A stretch of 64,000 nt of DNA from Lachnospiraceae bacterium (GCA_017470985.1 JAFUXA010000004.1:20577-84576), one strand, 5' to 3'. Positions 7,902 through 17,184 are shown, counted from the first letter of the stretch. The notes: generated by a model not told the origin, from the letters alone. Numbers and translations are program-made.

Positions 7902-8289
7902 CTCGATATGCTCTCCTTTCCAAAAACTTATCTTTCCTTCTGATTTTATTTTTCTTATTCTTATCCTCGTTCTCCTTAAACGCTTCTAAGATTTCCAACA
8001 TAGTGCGAATCGGTGTAAAAAGCTCCTCATCTATCTCGGAAGCTGCTTCTAACCGCTCCAGTTCTTCGAGAATCCCGTACAGCTCCTTACGGAAATTAAC
8101 CAGCATCATAGGATTTCCCTTCGCCGTAACCTTGTTATGCAATACCGAATCAAGAACGTAGTCCTGCTTTGTCGCATACCCAAGCAGTTTCCATCGCTTA
8201 TCCAATTCCTTTCTCTCAGCAGGAGAACAACGGTAAGCAATAGTCTCACTTCGCAATCTTCCTTTTGGATCAAGATTCTTCGCTGACAT
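7894..8289 (-). CDS. Small ribbon-helix-helix/MobC-like plasmid protein
   Basis: This protein of about 131 residues begins M-S-A-K-N-L-D-P-K-G-R-L-R-S-E-T-I-A-Y-R-C-S-P-A-E-R, which resembles mobilisation accessory (MobC-like) and ribbon-helix-helix proteins (a strand with E-T-I-x-x-R, then helices). The tail is strongly basic. ATG 8289 is supported by AAGGAGGG 5 nt upstream. It overlaps the integrase end by 20 nt and parA by 8 nt. It may bind an origin of transfer or regulate the operon; the exact family is not certain. Confidence 0.7.
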   Translation of the reverse strand: MSAKNLDPKGRLRSETIAYRCSPAERKELDKRWKLLGYATKQDYVLDSVLHNKVTAKGNPMMLVNFRKELYGILEELERLEAASEIDEELFTPIRTMLEILEAFKENEDKNKKNKIRRKDKFLERRAYRDV

Positions 8290-9367
8290 CAAATCCCTCC
8301 TTCCATTCTTCATCAAGAGCCTCTGCCATATCATCCTGAATAGACGGCATCATATGTGCATAACGATAAGTAATATCCGAACTTTCATGGCCTACACGGT
8401 TACCGATAGCCACTGCCGAAAATCCCATATCTATAAGAAGCGATACATGGCTGTGTCTTAAATCATGAAGACGAATACGCTTTACCCCACTTGCCTTTAC
8501 ACCCCTATCCATCTCATGGTGCAAATAAGACTTTGAAATCACAAAGATCCTATCGCTCGGTTCAATGCCATAAATGCTATCAAGGAAATCTTTCATTTCT
8601 AATGCCACATTCTCCGGCATAGATATCATACGCACACTCTTTGGAGTTTTAGGTTTTGTAATAACATCCCTTCCACTTATCCTTTGATATGACTTTGTGA
8701 TAGATAGCTTATTCTTATCGAAATCAAAATCCGCAGGAGTTAAAGCCATCAGTTCACCAATTCGGATCCCACACCAATACAAAAGCTCAAATGCCATATA
8801 GGAATAGGTTTTATTCGCGACCTCGGGAATGAAGCGCATATACTCTTCCTTTGTCCAAAAAAGCATTTCATCTGCATGGTGTTGTCCAAGTGGACCAGCA
8901 ATTACAGCCGGATTCTTTGGCAGTTCGTAATACTTCACCGCATGATTGAATATGGCTGAAAGTTCCGCCTGCATCTTCCTAAGATAGGTTCCTTTGTATT
9001 TTTCACCATCCTGCGACTCACACTTACGCATCTCGTTTTGCCAAGCAATAACATCTCTCGGTGTAATCTCACGCATTACCAAATCTTTAAAATACGGTAG
9101 TATCTTTAACTCGATTACATATTCTTTGGACTTCCACGTATTCTCTCTAAGCTTTGGCTTTACATCATCGGTATAGCGTTTGTAAAAATCCCCAAAGGTC
9201 ATATCAAGGCTACTGGCCTTTTCCAATGAAAAATGTCGTTCCCAGTCCTGTGCTTCCTTTTTGGTTGAGAAGCCACGCTTTAATTTTCTCTGCTGCTTAC
9301 CTGTCCAGTCGGTGTAATACAACGACACATACCAAGTGCCTCTCTTCTTATCTTTATAAACTGCCAT
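8270..9367 (-). CDS. int: Tyrosine site-specific integrase of the mobile element
   Basis: The N-terminal arm-binding domain (G-T-W-Y-V-S-L-Y-Y-T-D-W-T-G-K, residues about 9-23) is of the type common in ICE and phage integrases. A SAM-like core-binding domain precedes the catalytic domain. Catalytic residues are visible: R in C-G-I-R-I-G-E-L (about 202), H-D-L-R-H-S-H (about 306-312), G-H and Tyr in I-T-Y-R-Y-A-H. ATG 9367 has AAGGAGG 6 nt upstream. It overlaps the excisionase gene by 14 nt and faces the guaA 3' end. It could also catalyse the hsdS inversion, but that is speculation. Confidence 0.95.
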   Translation of the reverse strand: MAVYKDKKRGTWYVSLYYTDWTGKQQRKLKRGFSTKKEAQDWERHFSLEKASSLDMTFGDFYKRYTDDVKPKLRENTWKSKEYVIELKILPYFKDLVMREITPRDVIAWQNEMRKCESQDGEKYKGTYLRKMQAELSAIFNHAVKYYELPKNPAVIAGPLGQHHADEMLFWTKEEYMRFIPEVANKTYSYMAFELLYWCGIRIGELMALTPADFDFDKNKLSITKSYQRISGRDVITKPKTPKSVRMISMPENVALEMKDFLDSIYGIEPSDRIFVISKSYLHHEMDRGVKASGVKRIRLHDLRHSHVSLLIDMGFSAVAIGNRVGHESSDITYRYAHMMPSIQDDMAEALDEEWKEGFDVSEES

Positions 9368-9569
9368 CTTCGTCCTCCTTTTCAAATGAATCAACTCCGT
9401 AGAATCTTTCTTCGAAATACTTTCTGCTTACTCTACCCGGGATTACCATGTAGCCTTTATCAGAAAGTTCCTTATTTAAGTCACGAACGATTGCATATGA
9501 CTTTGATTCGGAAACACTCAATACCTGACAGATCTCTTTTACCGATATAAACGTTCTGCATTCAAACAT
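9354..9569 (-). CDS. xis: Excisionase-like small helix-turn-helix protein
   Basis: This 71-residue protein has an early helix-turn-helix pattern (F-I-S-V-K-E-I-C-Q-V-L-S-V-S-E-S-K-S-Y at 7-25) and a following strand with V-S-R-K-Y-F-E. This is typical of Xis-type DNA-bending proteins encoded just before an integrase. GGAGGG lies 8 nt upstream, and the 3' end overlaps int by 14 nt. It probably directs excision. Confidence 0.8.
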   Translation of the reverse strand: MFECRTFISVKEICQVLSVSESKSYAIVRDLNKELSDKGYMVIPGRVSRKYFEERFYGVDSFEKEDEDGSL

Positions 9570-9865
9570 ATCTTTTGCCCTCCGCTTACGTACTATTTCT
9601 TGTTACGTAATACATTTGGGTTGAAAAAATCCCCATTACTAAACGAGAGCAAAAAAAGTTTGAAATTTTATAATTTGTGGAAAATAAAAGATGAAAAACA
9701 GATTTGGACTTTATTCTGGAATAATTCCGATACAGTTTTTTCTGAGAAAAACAGTATCATAATCGTATCACGACACAAAAAAGGCCTGAAATCATGTTTT
9801 CTTAACATGATTTCAAGCCTTGAAAATACTTGATTTGTTATACCAACCTCTAAACCACTTCAGGT
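9570..9865. other. Right-end junction of the mobile element beside guaA (296 bp without a gene)
   Basis: No convincing gene lies here. It holds two direct TTACGTA copies 17 bp apart (9586-9592 and 9603-9609), which could be recombinase arm or regulator sites. It also holds an 11-bp imperfect inverted repeat at about 9729-9757 and the guaA terminator. The element's attachment site should be here or in the last codons of guaA; the left copy would lie outside the window. Confidence 0.5.
9777..9821 (-). terminator. Rho-independent terminator downstream of guaA
   Basis: On the minus strand a 16-bp stem (AAGGCTTGAAATCATG arm, one G-U pair) with a 9-nt loop is followed by six T. It lies about 45 nt after the guaA stop. 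Confidence 0.85.
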
Positions 9866-11410
9866 CTACTCGAGTTCCACGGTTCCAGGCGGTTTACTCG
9901 TCAAATCATAGAATACTCTATTTACGCCTTTTACTTCATTAATAATTCTGCTCATTACTCTCTGCAAAACTTCAAATGGTATTTCAGATGCCTCTGCTGT
10001 CATGAAATCCACTGTCTCTACAGCACGAAGTGCTACAGCATAATCATAAGTTCTCTCGTCACCCATTACACCCACAGATCTCATATTGGTAAGAGCTGCA
10101 AAATATTGATCCGGTAACTTATCCAATCCGGCATTTGCCAACTCTTCTCTATATATGAAATCAGCATCCTGTACAATCTGAACCTTCTCAGCTGTAACTT
10201 CGCCGATAATTCTAATTCCAAGTCCCGGTCCTGGGAATGGCTGTCTAAATACCAGATACTCTGGCAATCCCAGCTCCAATCCAGCTTTGCGCACCTCGTC
10301 CTTGAATAAATTACGCAATGGCTCAATAATCTCCTTGAAATCTACATAGTCAGGAAGGCCACCTACATTGTGATGAGATTTAATTACTACAGACTCTCCA
10401 CCCAATCCTGATTCAACAACATCAGGATAGATAGTTCCCTGCGCCAGGAAATCAACCTGACCAATCTTCTTCGCTTCTTCCTCAAACACGCGAATGAACT
10501 CTTCACCGATAATCTTGCGCTTAGCCTCAGGCTCTTCCACACCTGCAAGCTTAGCATAATATCTATCAGCAGCATTTACCCTTACAAAGTTAATATCGAA
10601 GCTGCCCTCTGAGCCAAATACACTCTCAACTTCGTCTCCCTCGTTTTTACGCAACAAGCCGTGATCTACAAATACGCAAGTAAGCTGCTTGCCAATAGCC
10701 TTGGCAAGAAGAGCTGCCAAAACAGATGAATCAACACCACCAGAAAGTGCCAGAAGCACCTTGCCATCGCCAACCTTCTGGCGAATCTCACTAATAGAAT
10801 TCTCCACAAATGAATCCATCTTCCATGTACCGGCGCATTCACATACACCACGCACGAAATTATGAATCATCTTGGTACCTTCTACAGTATGTAATACTTC
10901 AGGATGGAACTGAATAGCATACAACTTCTTCTCAGCACACTCCGCTGCCGCAACAGGACAATCTGCAGTATGAGCTACTATTCTAAATTCTGGTGCAACC
11001 TGTGAGATGTAATCAAAATGACTCATCCAACAAGTTGTTGTAGCTGATACATTTCCAAATAATGCAGAATCATTTTTTACAAAAACCTCTGTCTTACCAT
11101 ACTCTCTGACAGGAGCTTTCTCCACTTTGCCGCCAAGTACATGCATCATAAGCTGTGCACCATAGCATAATCCCAACACTGGAATTCCAAGCTCAAACAG
11201 CTCCTTGGTATATGTTGGAGAATCTGCCTCATAACAACTGTTTGGTCCACCTGTCAAAATGATTCCCTTAGGATTCATTGCTTTGATGGTTTCAATATCT
11301 GTCTTGTAAGAATATATCTCACAATACACATTGCATTCTCTCACTCGTCTTGCAACCAGCTGATTGTACTGACCACCAAAGTCAATTACGATTACTTTTT
11401 CCTGATCCAT
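9866..11410 (-). CDS. guaA: GMP synthase (glutamine-hydrolysing)
   Basis: GuaA converts XMP to GMP using glutamine and ATP. The class I glutamine amidotransferase domain has the nucleophile in G-L-C-Y-G-A-Q (about residue 78) and H-P-E near 170. The ATP pyrophosphatase P-loop S-G-G-V-D-S-S is near 224-230, and the dimerisation domain ends in [14 protein letters not shown] 11410 has GGAGG 5 nt upstream; longer readings add an unrelated 27 residues. The usual ending is close to P-A-T-I-E-W-E, so the tail here is slightly changed, as may happen when an element integrates at the 3' end. Confidence 0.97.
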   Translation of the reverse strand: MDQEKVIVIDFGGQYNQLVARRVRECNVYCEIYSYKTDIETIKAMNPKGIILTGGPNSCYEADSPTYTKELFELGIPVLGLCYGAQLMMHVLGGKVEKAPVREYGKTEVFVKNDSALFGNVSATTTCWMSHFDYISQVAPEFRIVAHTADCPVAAAECAEKKLYAIQFHPEVLHTVEGTKMIHNFVRGVCECAGTWKMDSFVENSISEIRQKVGDGKVLLALSGGVDSSVLAALLAKAIGKQLTCVFVDHGLLRKNEGDEVESVFGSEGSFDINFVRVNAADRYYAKLAGVEEPEAKRKIIGEEFIRVFEEEAKKIGQVDFLAQGTIYPDVVESGLGGESVVIKSHHNVGGLPDYVDFKEIIEPLRNLFKDEVRKAGLELGLPEYLVFRQPFPGPGLGIRIIGEVTAEKVQIVQDADFIYREELANAGLDKLPDQYFAALTNMRSVGVMGDERTYDYAVALRAVETVDFMTAEASEIPFEVLQRVMSRIINEVKGVNRVFYDLTSKPPGTVELE

Positions 11411-11495
11411 TCCATCCTCCAGATTTCTAACAGATATCCACCCTGATTTAGAGGATGAATTCTGCAAAATATTTTTCATAAAAAACAACATCTAC

Positions 11496-11524
11496 ATTAT
11501 ATTAGAGCCAGGGTAAAATCACAA
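11496..11524 (-). promoter_or_regulatory. Sigma-A promoter of guaA
   Basis: TTGTGA, a 17-nt spacer and a perfect TATAAT lie on the minus strand, giving a leader of about 80 nt before ATG 11410. I see no purine riboswitch fold in the leader. Confidence 0.75.
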
Positions 11525-11709
11525 GATACAAAGAGGCAATTTTACAGTCATTTCTATATGCTTTCAAGGTAATAATTCCCAAAAAAATGCCGATAATAAA
11601 ACTGTAAGTATACAACCGCAATTGTCATACAATTGCAAGATGTATGATCATCGCCCCTGCAACACGCAGGAATCAATACAATAGATTGAAAACTTATGAG
11701 GAAATAAAT

Positions 11710-12210
11710 ATGAGTATATTCAGCGTTGCCAACACATATAATTTAAGAATGAATTATGGTACTTATCACGCCTATACCACATCCAAAGGACGGGAGCAAG
11801 AAGCTTCTGTATCCAAGCTCAACTATGCTGACTCCATCGCACTTCGCAGAGCGGTAAAGCGTCTGGCAAATTTCGATTTCGAAGAAGTGGAATCCAGTGA
11901 TATCGAGTCTCGCGTTCGAGCCTTTGTAGATACATATAATTACACCACTGAATCTATGGGAAAGTCTGACGACAAGAATATCTATAAAATCGGCAAGGAA
12001 ATGAAGGCCCTGGCCAAGGAGTACTCAAGTGACTTGGAAAATGTAGGAATAACCTTCGATTCAAACGGATACATGAAAATGAGTTCAACTGCCGCCAAAA
12101 CAATCAAGCCTGCCAAGATGGAGAAAATGTTCGGCTCAGACTCCGAGTTTATGAAAAAGCTGGATAAAATCGCAAAGCGCCTCTCAAAAAGAGTAGACAC
12201 TTATGCATAA
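11710..12210 (+). CDS. Hypothetical protein, possibly flagellar-cap-like
   Basis: This 166-residue soluble protein begins at ATG 11710 with GAGG 8 nt upstream. It is charged and helical. The segment R-A-F-V-D-T-Y-N-Y-T (near residues 77-86) resembles the F-V-x-x-Y-N motif of FliD/hook-associated proteins, and the C-terminal Lys-rich helices fit a coiled structure. There is no signal peptide. It is one of the few plus-strand genes, and converges on the kinase gene with a 6-nt gap. Function unknown; the FliD resemblance is weak. Confidence 0.7.
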   Translation: MSIFSVANTYNLRMNYGTYHAYTTSKGREQEASVSKLNYADSIALRRAVKRLANFDFEEVESSDIESRVRAFVDTYNYTTESMGKSDDKNIYKIGKEMKALAKEYSSDLENVGITFDSNGYMKMSSTAAKTIKPAKMEKMFGSDSEFMKKLDKIAKRLSKRVDTYA

Positions 12211-12216
12211 ATCGCT

Positions 12217-12717
12217 TTAATTCTTTATTGCAGCAATAATGGCATCAACAGTATCTGCAACTGACTTGCCATCCAATTCAATTGTGACATCAGCGTATCT
12301 CTCATAAAGCTTACAACGCTCATCATATATATCTCTAAGTGTCTGCCCAGGTTTATGAACCACACCTCTCTCATCCAGATCACCTAATCGCCTGTCAAGA
12401 TGCTTATATCCTATTTTCAGATAGACAATAATGCCAATATCTGCAAAATGTTTCATTGCATTCTCACCATACACAGCACTTCCACCTGTTGCAATTACAG
12501 TTTCTTTAACATCTATCTCTGAATTAATCTTGTCTTCTATCTCATTAAAACCATCAATTCCCTCTTCGGCTATTATATCCTTTAATCTCTTACCAATCTT
12601 TTTCTGAATCACCAAATCTGAATCAAGAAAATCGTAATTCAAAACCTTGGCCAATATGACTCCTGACGTACTCTTTCCTACTCCCGGCATTCCAATCAAT
12701 ATTATGTTATTCTTCAT
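12217..12717 (-). CDS. Shikimate kinase-like P-loop kinase with altered substrate site
   Basis: The 166-residue protein has the size and order of shikimate kinase (AroK): Walker A G-M-P-G-V-G-K-S-T at 9-17, D-S-D near 32-34, A-T-G-G near 76-79, a lid Arg in L-D-E-R-G, and the R-x-x-L-Y-E-x-x-A-D helix. The family would phosphorylate shikimate in chorismate synthesis. Two usual substrate residues differ: the F-R pair reads F-N (near 55), removing the shikimate carboxylate-binding Arg, and the third Gly of G-G-G is Ser. It may be a diverged shikimate kinase or act on another small molecule. Confidence 0.8.
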   Translation of the reverse strand: MKNNIILIGMPGVGKSTSGVILAKVLNYDFLDSDLVIQKKIGKRLKDIIAEEGIDGFNEIEDKINSEIDVKETVIATGGSAVYGENAMKHFADIGIIVYLKIGYKHLDRRLGDLDERGVVHKPGQTLRDIYDERCKLYERYADVTIELDGKSVADTVDAIIAAIKN

Positions 12718-12830
12718 CCCATACTTCTCTTTCTAATATTTATCTGACCCTTTTATCTCATACTCCAAATTCATATATCGCTATACGCGATATTAACAAA
12801 CCATCTGCGCTCTGATACTAATATAAAAAT

Positions 12831-12864
12831 ATATCGGATAACACAACATTATGCTATCCGATAT
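12831..12864 (-). terminator. Terminator downstream of upp
   Basis: A perfect 10-bp inverted repeat (ATATCGGATA and its complement) with a 14-nt loop is followed on the minus strand by a T-rich stretch (ATTTTTATATT), 23 nt after the upp stop. Confidence 0.7.
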
Positions 12865-12886
12865 ACAAAATATTTATCAACTTATA

Positions 12887-13534
12887 TTATTTAGTACCGA
12901 AAATTCTATCTCCGGCATCTCCAAGTCCCGGACAGATATATGCATTCTCATTTAACTCACGGTCAAGTGAACCAACATAAATCTGAATATCAGGATGTGC
13001 TTCATGAAGCTTCTTCAATCCTTCCGGAGCAGCGATAATACACATGAATTTAATCTTCTTTCCGCCATGCGCCTTGATCATAGATACAGCATCCACACCG
13101 GAACCACCTGTTGCAAGCATTGGATCAACTACAACAATCTGACGAAGCTCGATTGGCTCAGGCAGCTTGCAATAATACTCATGAGGCTCATGTGTATCAG
13201 GATCTCTATATAAACCAATATGTCCAACCTTGGCAGTAGGAACCAGGTTCAAAATACCACTAACCATTCCAAGACCAGCACGAAGGATTGGAACAACAGC
13301 CATCTTCTTACCTGCAATAACAGGCTGCATGCTTGTCTCAATTGGTGTCTCAACTTCTACGTCTTCTGTAGGAAGATCGCGAAGAGCCTCATATCCCATA
13401 AGCATTGCAATCTCTTCAACCAAAGTTCTAAATTCATTTGTACCAGTCTTCTTATCGCGAAGCATTGTAATCTTATGCTTGATAAGAGGATGATCAAGTA
13501 TTGTTACATTTTCAACATCTTTAAAATTTTCCAT
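12887..13534 (-). CDS. upp: Uracil phosphoribosyltransferase
   Basis: Upp salvages uracil to UMP with PRPP. The 215-residue length is typical. The PRPP-binding loop reads [12 protein letters not shown] (about 126-137), and the C-terminal uracil site has [18 protein letters not shown] lies 9 nt before ATG 13534. It stands alone with its own terminator. Confidence 0.97.
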   Translation of the reverse strand: MENFKDVENVTILDHPLIKHKITMLRDKKTGTNEFRTLVEEIAMLMGYEALRDLPTEDVEVETPIETSMQPVIAGKKMAVVPILRAGLGMVSGILNLVPTAKVGHIGLYRDPDTHEPHEYYCKLPEPIELRQIVVVDPMLATGGSGVDAVSMIKAHGGKKIKFMCIIAAPEGLKKLHEAHPDIQIYVGSLDRELNENAYICPGLGDAGDRIFGTK

Positions 13535-13627
13535 TAATATTTACTCCTAATATATAAAATAACCTCTTAATATTATATACATCCTGCAGATTTTTTCTAT
13601 AAGAAATGTCACAATAATAAGAATTAT

Positions 13628-14536
13628 TTATAAGCTTTCCTTAACACCTTCTACAAATCCAGCTACGCTTTGGATGTCTGAAGGAATAATAATCTTGGTA
13701 GCCTGTCCCTTTGAAGCTGTCTCTAATGCATTGAGAGAACGAAGCTTTACAATCTGATCTGTGCTCATACCAGCTTCCTTCAGCTTAGCAATACCTTCTG
13801 CCTCAGCCTGCTTCATCATAACAACACCATTTGCCTCAGCTTCCTTATGAAGTCTGATTGACTCAGCATGAGCCTCAGCTTCCTTAACAGTAGCAACATA
13901 AGCAGCTTCCGCACGAAGCACAGCAGACTCCTTCTCACCTTCTGCCTTCAGGACTGCAGACTTCTTCTCACCTTCTGCAATCAAGATCTGCTCACGTCTC
14001 TCACGCTCAGCCTTCATCTGCTTCTCCATTGATTCCTGGATAGCCTTTGGTGGCATAATGTTCTTTAACTCAACACGGTTAATCTTAATTCCCCATGGAT
14101 CTGTTGCCTCATCAATGATTGCACACAACTGACCATTTACCTTATCTCTTGATGTAAGAGTCTCATCAAGTTCCATATCACCGATAATATTTCGTAGTGT
14201 TGTAGCTGTGAGATTTTCGATAGCCATAATTGGATTCTCAACACCATATGCATATGCAGCTGGATCTACAATCTTGAAATATACAACTGTATCAATTTGC
14301 ATTGTTACATTATCCTTTGTGATAACCGGCTGTGGTGGAAAATCTGCAACCTGCTCTTTTAAATTAACATTTACACGAACCACATCAATAACTGGAATAA
14401 TGATATTTAAACCTGCTGTAATTGTCTTCTTATATTTACCAAGACGCTCAATTACATATGCATGCTGCTGTGGCACGATCTTAATGCCTAAAATCAAAAT
14501 AACAATGAGTATAACTAAGATAATAATAACTCCCAT
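13628..14536 (-). CDS. SPFH/band 7 (stomatin-like, QmcA-type) membrane protein
   Basis: This 302-residue scaffold protein is of the stomatin/prohibitin family. It has one N-terminal membrane anchor (residues 2-19), an SPFH domain beginning V-P-Q-Q-H-A-Y-V-I-E-R-L-G-K-Y (about 22-36) and continuing to ~190, then a long Ala/Glu/Lys-rich coiled coil (about 165-260). The C-terminal segment is helical and moderately hydrophobic. Such proteins form oligomeric microdomains and often partner NfeD proteases; no NfeD gene is adjacent here. GGAGG precedes ATG 14536. Confidence 0.93.
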   Translation of the reverse strand: MGVIIILVILIVILILGIKIVPQQHAYVIERLGKYKKTITAGLNIIIPVIDVVRVNVNLKEQVADFPPQPVITKDNVTMQIDTVVYFKIVDPAAYAYGVENPIMAIENLTATTLRNIIGDMELDETLTSRDKVNGQLCAIIDEATDPWGIKINRVELKNIMPPKAIQESMEKQMKAERERREQILIAEGEKKSAVLKAEGEKESAVLRAEAAYVATVKEAEAHAESIRLHKEAEANGVVMMKQAEAEGIAKLKEAGMSTDQIVKLRSLNALETASKGQATKIIIPSDIQSVAGFVEGVKESL

Positions 14537-14592
14537 AAAAATAACCTCCTAGATGTTTGTTTACAATATCTTGTATTTGTTACCTAATAACA

Positions 14593-14620
14593 ATTCTAAC
14601 ATTTATAGAAAGTAAATCAA
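14593..14620 (-). promoter_or_regulatory. Probable promoter of the SPFH gene
   Basis: TTGATT, a 16-nt spacer and TAGAAT lie on the minus strand about 60 nt before ATG 14536. Confidence 0.5.
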
Positions 14621-14672
14621 CACCTAAGAGGTTAATATTTTATTTGTTATTTGCTCTCACATTTTCCATATT

Positions 14673-15815
14673 TTATGTAAAATAAAATCTCAATACATAA
14701 GCCGCCACAGGACCGATATATTTCTCCTTGCTGGCAAGCTGAGAATAACAGATTCGATTCTCTGAAAAATGTGAGTCATAAGAAATACAACATTTAATCA
14801 TTCTATCGCGGATAATTTCATCCTCAAACATCATTCCCGCCAGCACAATTCTATTTGGCGCCATAATAGTAGCAGAGTTCACCACTGATCTGGCAAATAA
14901 ATCTATAGCATCATCAAAATCTTCTCGATTATGGCCAGTGGATTTAGCATAACATTTACCAAAATCACCCATGTCAAACTTTGCAACCTTTTGTAGAGCC
15001 TGATAACCTATCTTGGTCTCTAAGCACCCTCTTCTGCCGCAATTACATTTGATACCATTCTTTTCCACAATGAAGTGTCCAAGCTCTGCTGCCTTTCCAT
15101 GCCGGCCCTCATATATATGCTGATCGATAATCATGGCGCATCCAACACCAGGTCCCCATTTAATAATCATGAGATTCTCGTGGCCGCGTCCCATGCCATA
15201 TAGCTGTTCTGCCATGGCAAATGCTGACACATTGTTGGTGACACAGATTTCATAATCAAATCGCTCTGCCAGAAATCCTTGTATATCAACTTCATCTTCC
15301 CAGATACCATACGCATTTCGAGCAATACCGGCATCTTCGTCCACAATACCAGGCACACCTACACTTATTGCAACAACCTTCTTGGCTTTTCGAGAAGCAG
15401 ATTTCAAAATCTCCTCAATCATACCCACAATTTCTTCAAGAAAATCTTCCGGTTTGACATTTGATTTTGTAATTATACTCCTGCATTCCACAATATCACC
15501 CCGAATATCGCACATTGCTATAGTAGTATCCTCTGTTTCGATATTAACAGAAATGATATATGCAGCGTCACTTACAATATCCAGATATATCTGACGCCTT
15601 CCAGCTTTGCCCTGAGACTCGCTGACGCCGGTTTCTGTAACAACTCCTTCTTCAAGCAAGTTATTACATATCATCGTAACAGCAGCCGGAGTAAGTCCAA
15701 TTGCCGCAGCCAAATCCTTGCGGGATGTAGGACCGTTATCATTTAAATATTTCAAAATAGCGAAACGATTACTCTTGCGAACCGTCTCCATATTTGAACC
15801 TGTTTGCTTAGCCAT
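14673..15815 (-). CDS. ROK-family transcriptional regulator of the sulfoquinovose operon
   Basis: The protein of about 380 residues has an N-terminal winged helix (L-N-D-N-G-P-T-S-R-K-D-L-A-A-A-I-G-L-T, about 24-42) and a ROK sugar-binding domain. The zinc motif is visible as C-N-C-G-R-R-G-C-L-E (about 256-265) after G-H-F-I-V. It is a NagC/XylR-like repressor. ATG 15815 has GGGAGG close upstream; a TTG at 15830 is an alternative. It begins 25 nt after the isomerase stop, so it is the last gene of the operon and probably responds to sulfoquinovose or an intermediate. The AT-rich inverted repeat at 22064-22084 is a candidate operator. Confidence 0.88.
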   Translation of the reverse strand: MAKQTGSNMETVRKSNRFAILKYLNDNGPTSRKDLAAAIGLTPAAVTMICNNLLEEGVVTETGVSESQGKAGRRQIYLDIVSDAAYIISVNIETEDTTIAMCDIRGDIVECRSIITKSNVKPEDFLEEIVGMIEEILKSASRKAKKVVAISVGVPGIVDEDAGIARNAYGIWEDEVDIQGFLAERFDYEICVTNNVSAFAMAEQLYGMGRGHENLMIIKWGPGVGCAMIIDQHIYEGRHGKAAELGHFIVEKNGIKCNCGRRGCLETKIGYQALQKVAKFDMGDFGKCYAKSTGHNREDFDDAIDLFARSVVNSATIMAPNRIVLAGMMFEDEIIRDRMIKCCISYDSHFSENRICYSQLASKEKYIGPVAAYVLRFYFT

Positions 15816-15840
15816 GAGACCTCCCAACAATTAGAGTTTC

Positions 15841-17184
15841 CTAATATTTCTGTACCTCTATATTAAACATATGGGCCAGGATTTCAAGTTCCGCAGCCAC
15901 ATCTCCATATGCTACCACAAAATGCGGTTCCCATCCAGCCTCAACTGTCTCATATACAATTTTTTCTGCTGATGCATCTGTCTTGACAACAAGAGATGTA
16001 CCATTAAACTGCTTTGGCTTGTCCAAAGCTTCACCTGTTGCGATGAAGATTCTGAACTTACCTTCGCTGTCCTTACCCACTCTAAAGATTGTAACAGCAG
16101 GTGCTGCCTTGCATCCAAAATCAAGAGTTGGGCCAATCTTACGATTGCAGTGTACATCAACCTTGGCGCCTGTATCAGTTCTTGCAAGTGAGCAGGCTGC
16201 TGTACCGCAATGCCAGAATGTAATAGTATTCTCTCCCTCGTCCATAGATACCGGATCTCCGAAGAATGTAGGCTTGTCTGTCAACTGCATACCCATATAC
16301 ATTGATAATGCTCCATAGGTATCAGCTTCACAGCTTGCTGCAACTCCCAAATCATTTAACATAGCAAGGGCAGCACATACAGGTGTGCCAAATGCTGTGA
16401 AGAAATCAGGCCAACAGCGTGAAGCAAGAGCACCGATATTATTATTTACCACATACTCTTTGTATGCACGATATAATCTTGCGAAATCTTTGCGATTATT
16501 CTCAGGTGTATTTTCCAGACCCACCATCTTGTTGGATGCATCTGATAAATATTCCTCGATATCCTCATCACTATATGACTTAGCCACATCAATAAGTTCT
16601 CTGGCTTCAATAGACTCCAGACGCACGCCAAATGTCTCAAGCATCTCTGCATCCATAGCTCTTCCGAATCCGAATCCCTGAGGTGTGTGACCTACTGCTG
16701 CCAGCTTCATATTGCTCATGTCATATTTCAACTTTGCAGCCTTTACTGTAGCTGTAACCTTGGCAATAACCTTGTCCTCTGTAGCTCCACCAAAGATATA
16801 TTCTATTGGCTCCTTGCGAAAAGCCTTGATGGCATTTGCTGCAGAATAAGCGCCTGTGAGAGAATTAAGGCGAAGTCTACCTCCGTCAATTACAGGCTCT
16901 CTCAATGTCCAAAGCAGAATTGGTATATTCTTGAATTTATGAAGCACCTCACTGGCATAAGCAGCATTTGCAAATGTAATATTCTGAAGCACAATCAGGC
17001 TTGGCTCTATCTCATCAAGAAATGTATCCAGCTTATCAATTGACAGGAGCATCTCTGATGGCACTGCCACATCCTCAGTTATACTTTTTAATAATTCTAC
17101 TGACTTATCAAATTCCTGCTGTGCACTTTCAAGATGAAATGTAGGCACTCCAATAGGAATATAAGCTACTTGAAATTTACTCAT
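15841..17184 (-). CDS. sftI: Sulfoquinovose isomerase (fucose/arabinose isomerase fold), sulfo-transaldolase pathway
   Basis: The 447-residue protein belongs to the L-fucose/L-arabinose isomerase superfamily: Rossmann-like N-terminal half, then a C-terminal metal site with E286 (S-C-E-A-D-T-Y), D310 (F-F-G-D-P) and H325 (F-W-H-C-G) matching the Glu-Asp-His set of FucI. In this operon it most likely converts sulfoquinovose to 6-deoxy-6-sulfofructose. ATG 17184 is preferred over 17211 because GAGAG lies just upstream and the extra residues come from the ribosome-site region. The family is confident; the substrate is inferred from neighbours. Confidence 0.85.
   Translation of the reverse strand: MSKFQVAYIPIGVPTFHLESAQQEFDKSVELLKSITEDVAVPSEMLLSIDKLDTFLDEIEPSLIVLQNITFANAAYASEVLHKFKNIPILLWTLREPVIDGGRLRLNSLTGAYSAANAIKAFRKEPIEYIFGGATEDKVIAKVTATVKAAKLKYDMSNMKLAAVGHTPQGFGFGRAMDAEMLETFGVRLESIEARELIDVAKSYSDEDIEEYLSDASNKMVGLENTPENNRKDFARLYRAYKEYVVNNNIGALASRCWPDFFTAFGTPVCAALAMLNDLGVAASCEADTYGALSMYMGMQLTDKPTFFGDPVSMDEGENTITFWHCGTAACSLARTDTGAKVDVHCNRKIGPTLDFGCKAAPAVTIFRVGKDSEGKFRIFIATGEALDKPKQFNGTSLVVKTDASAEKIVYETVEAGWEPHFVVAYGDVAAELEILAHMFNIEVQKY

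Noticed and set aside
8270-9367. The integrase as the hsdS invertase
   Set aside because: It belongs with the excisionase at the guaA junction and its arm-binding domain is of the integration type; nothing ties it to the hsd repeats, so it is kept only as a possibility.
9600-9833. Plus-strand reading of 77 codons between xis and guaA
   Set aside because: TTG start without ribosome site, and it runs through the guaA terminator hairpin; no family resemblance.
11411-11495. Purine riboswitch in the guaA leader
   Set aside because: The leader is about 80 nt and shows no three-way junction with conserved loops.
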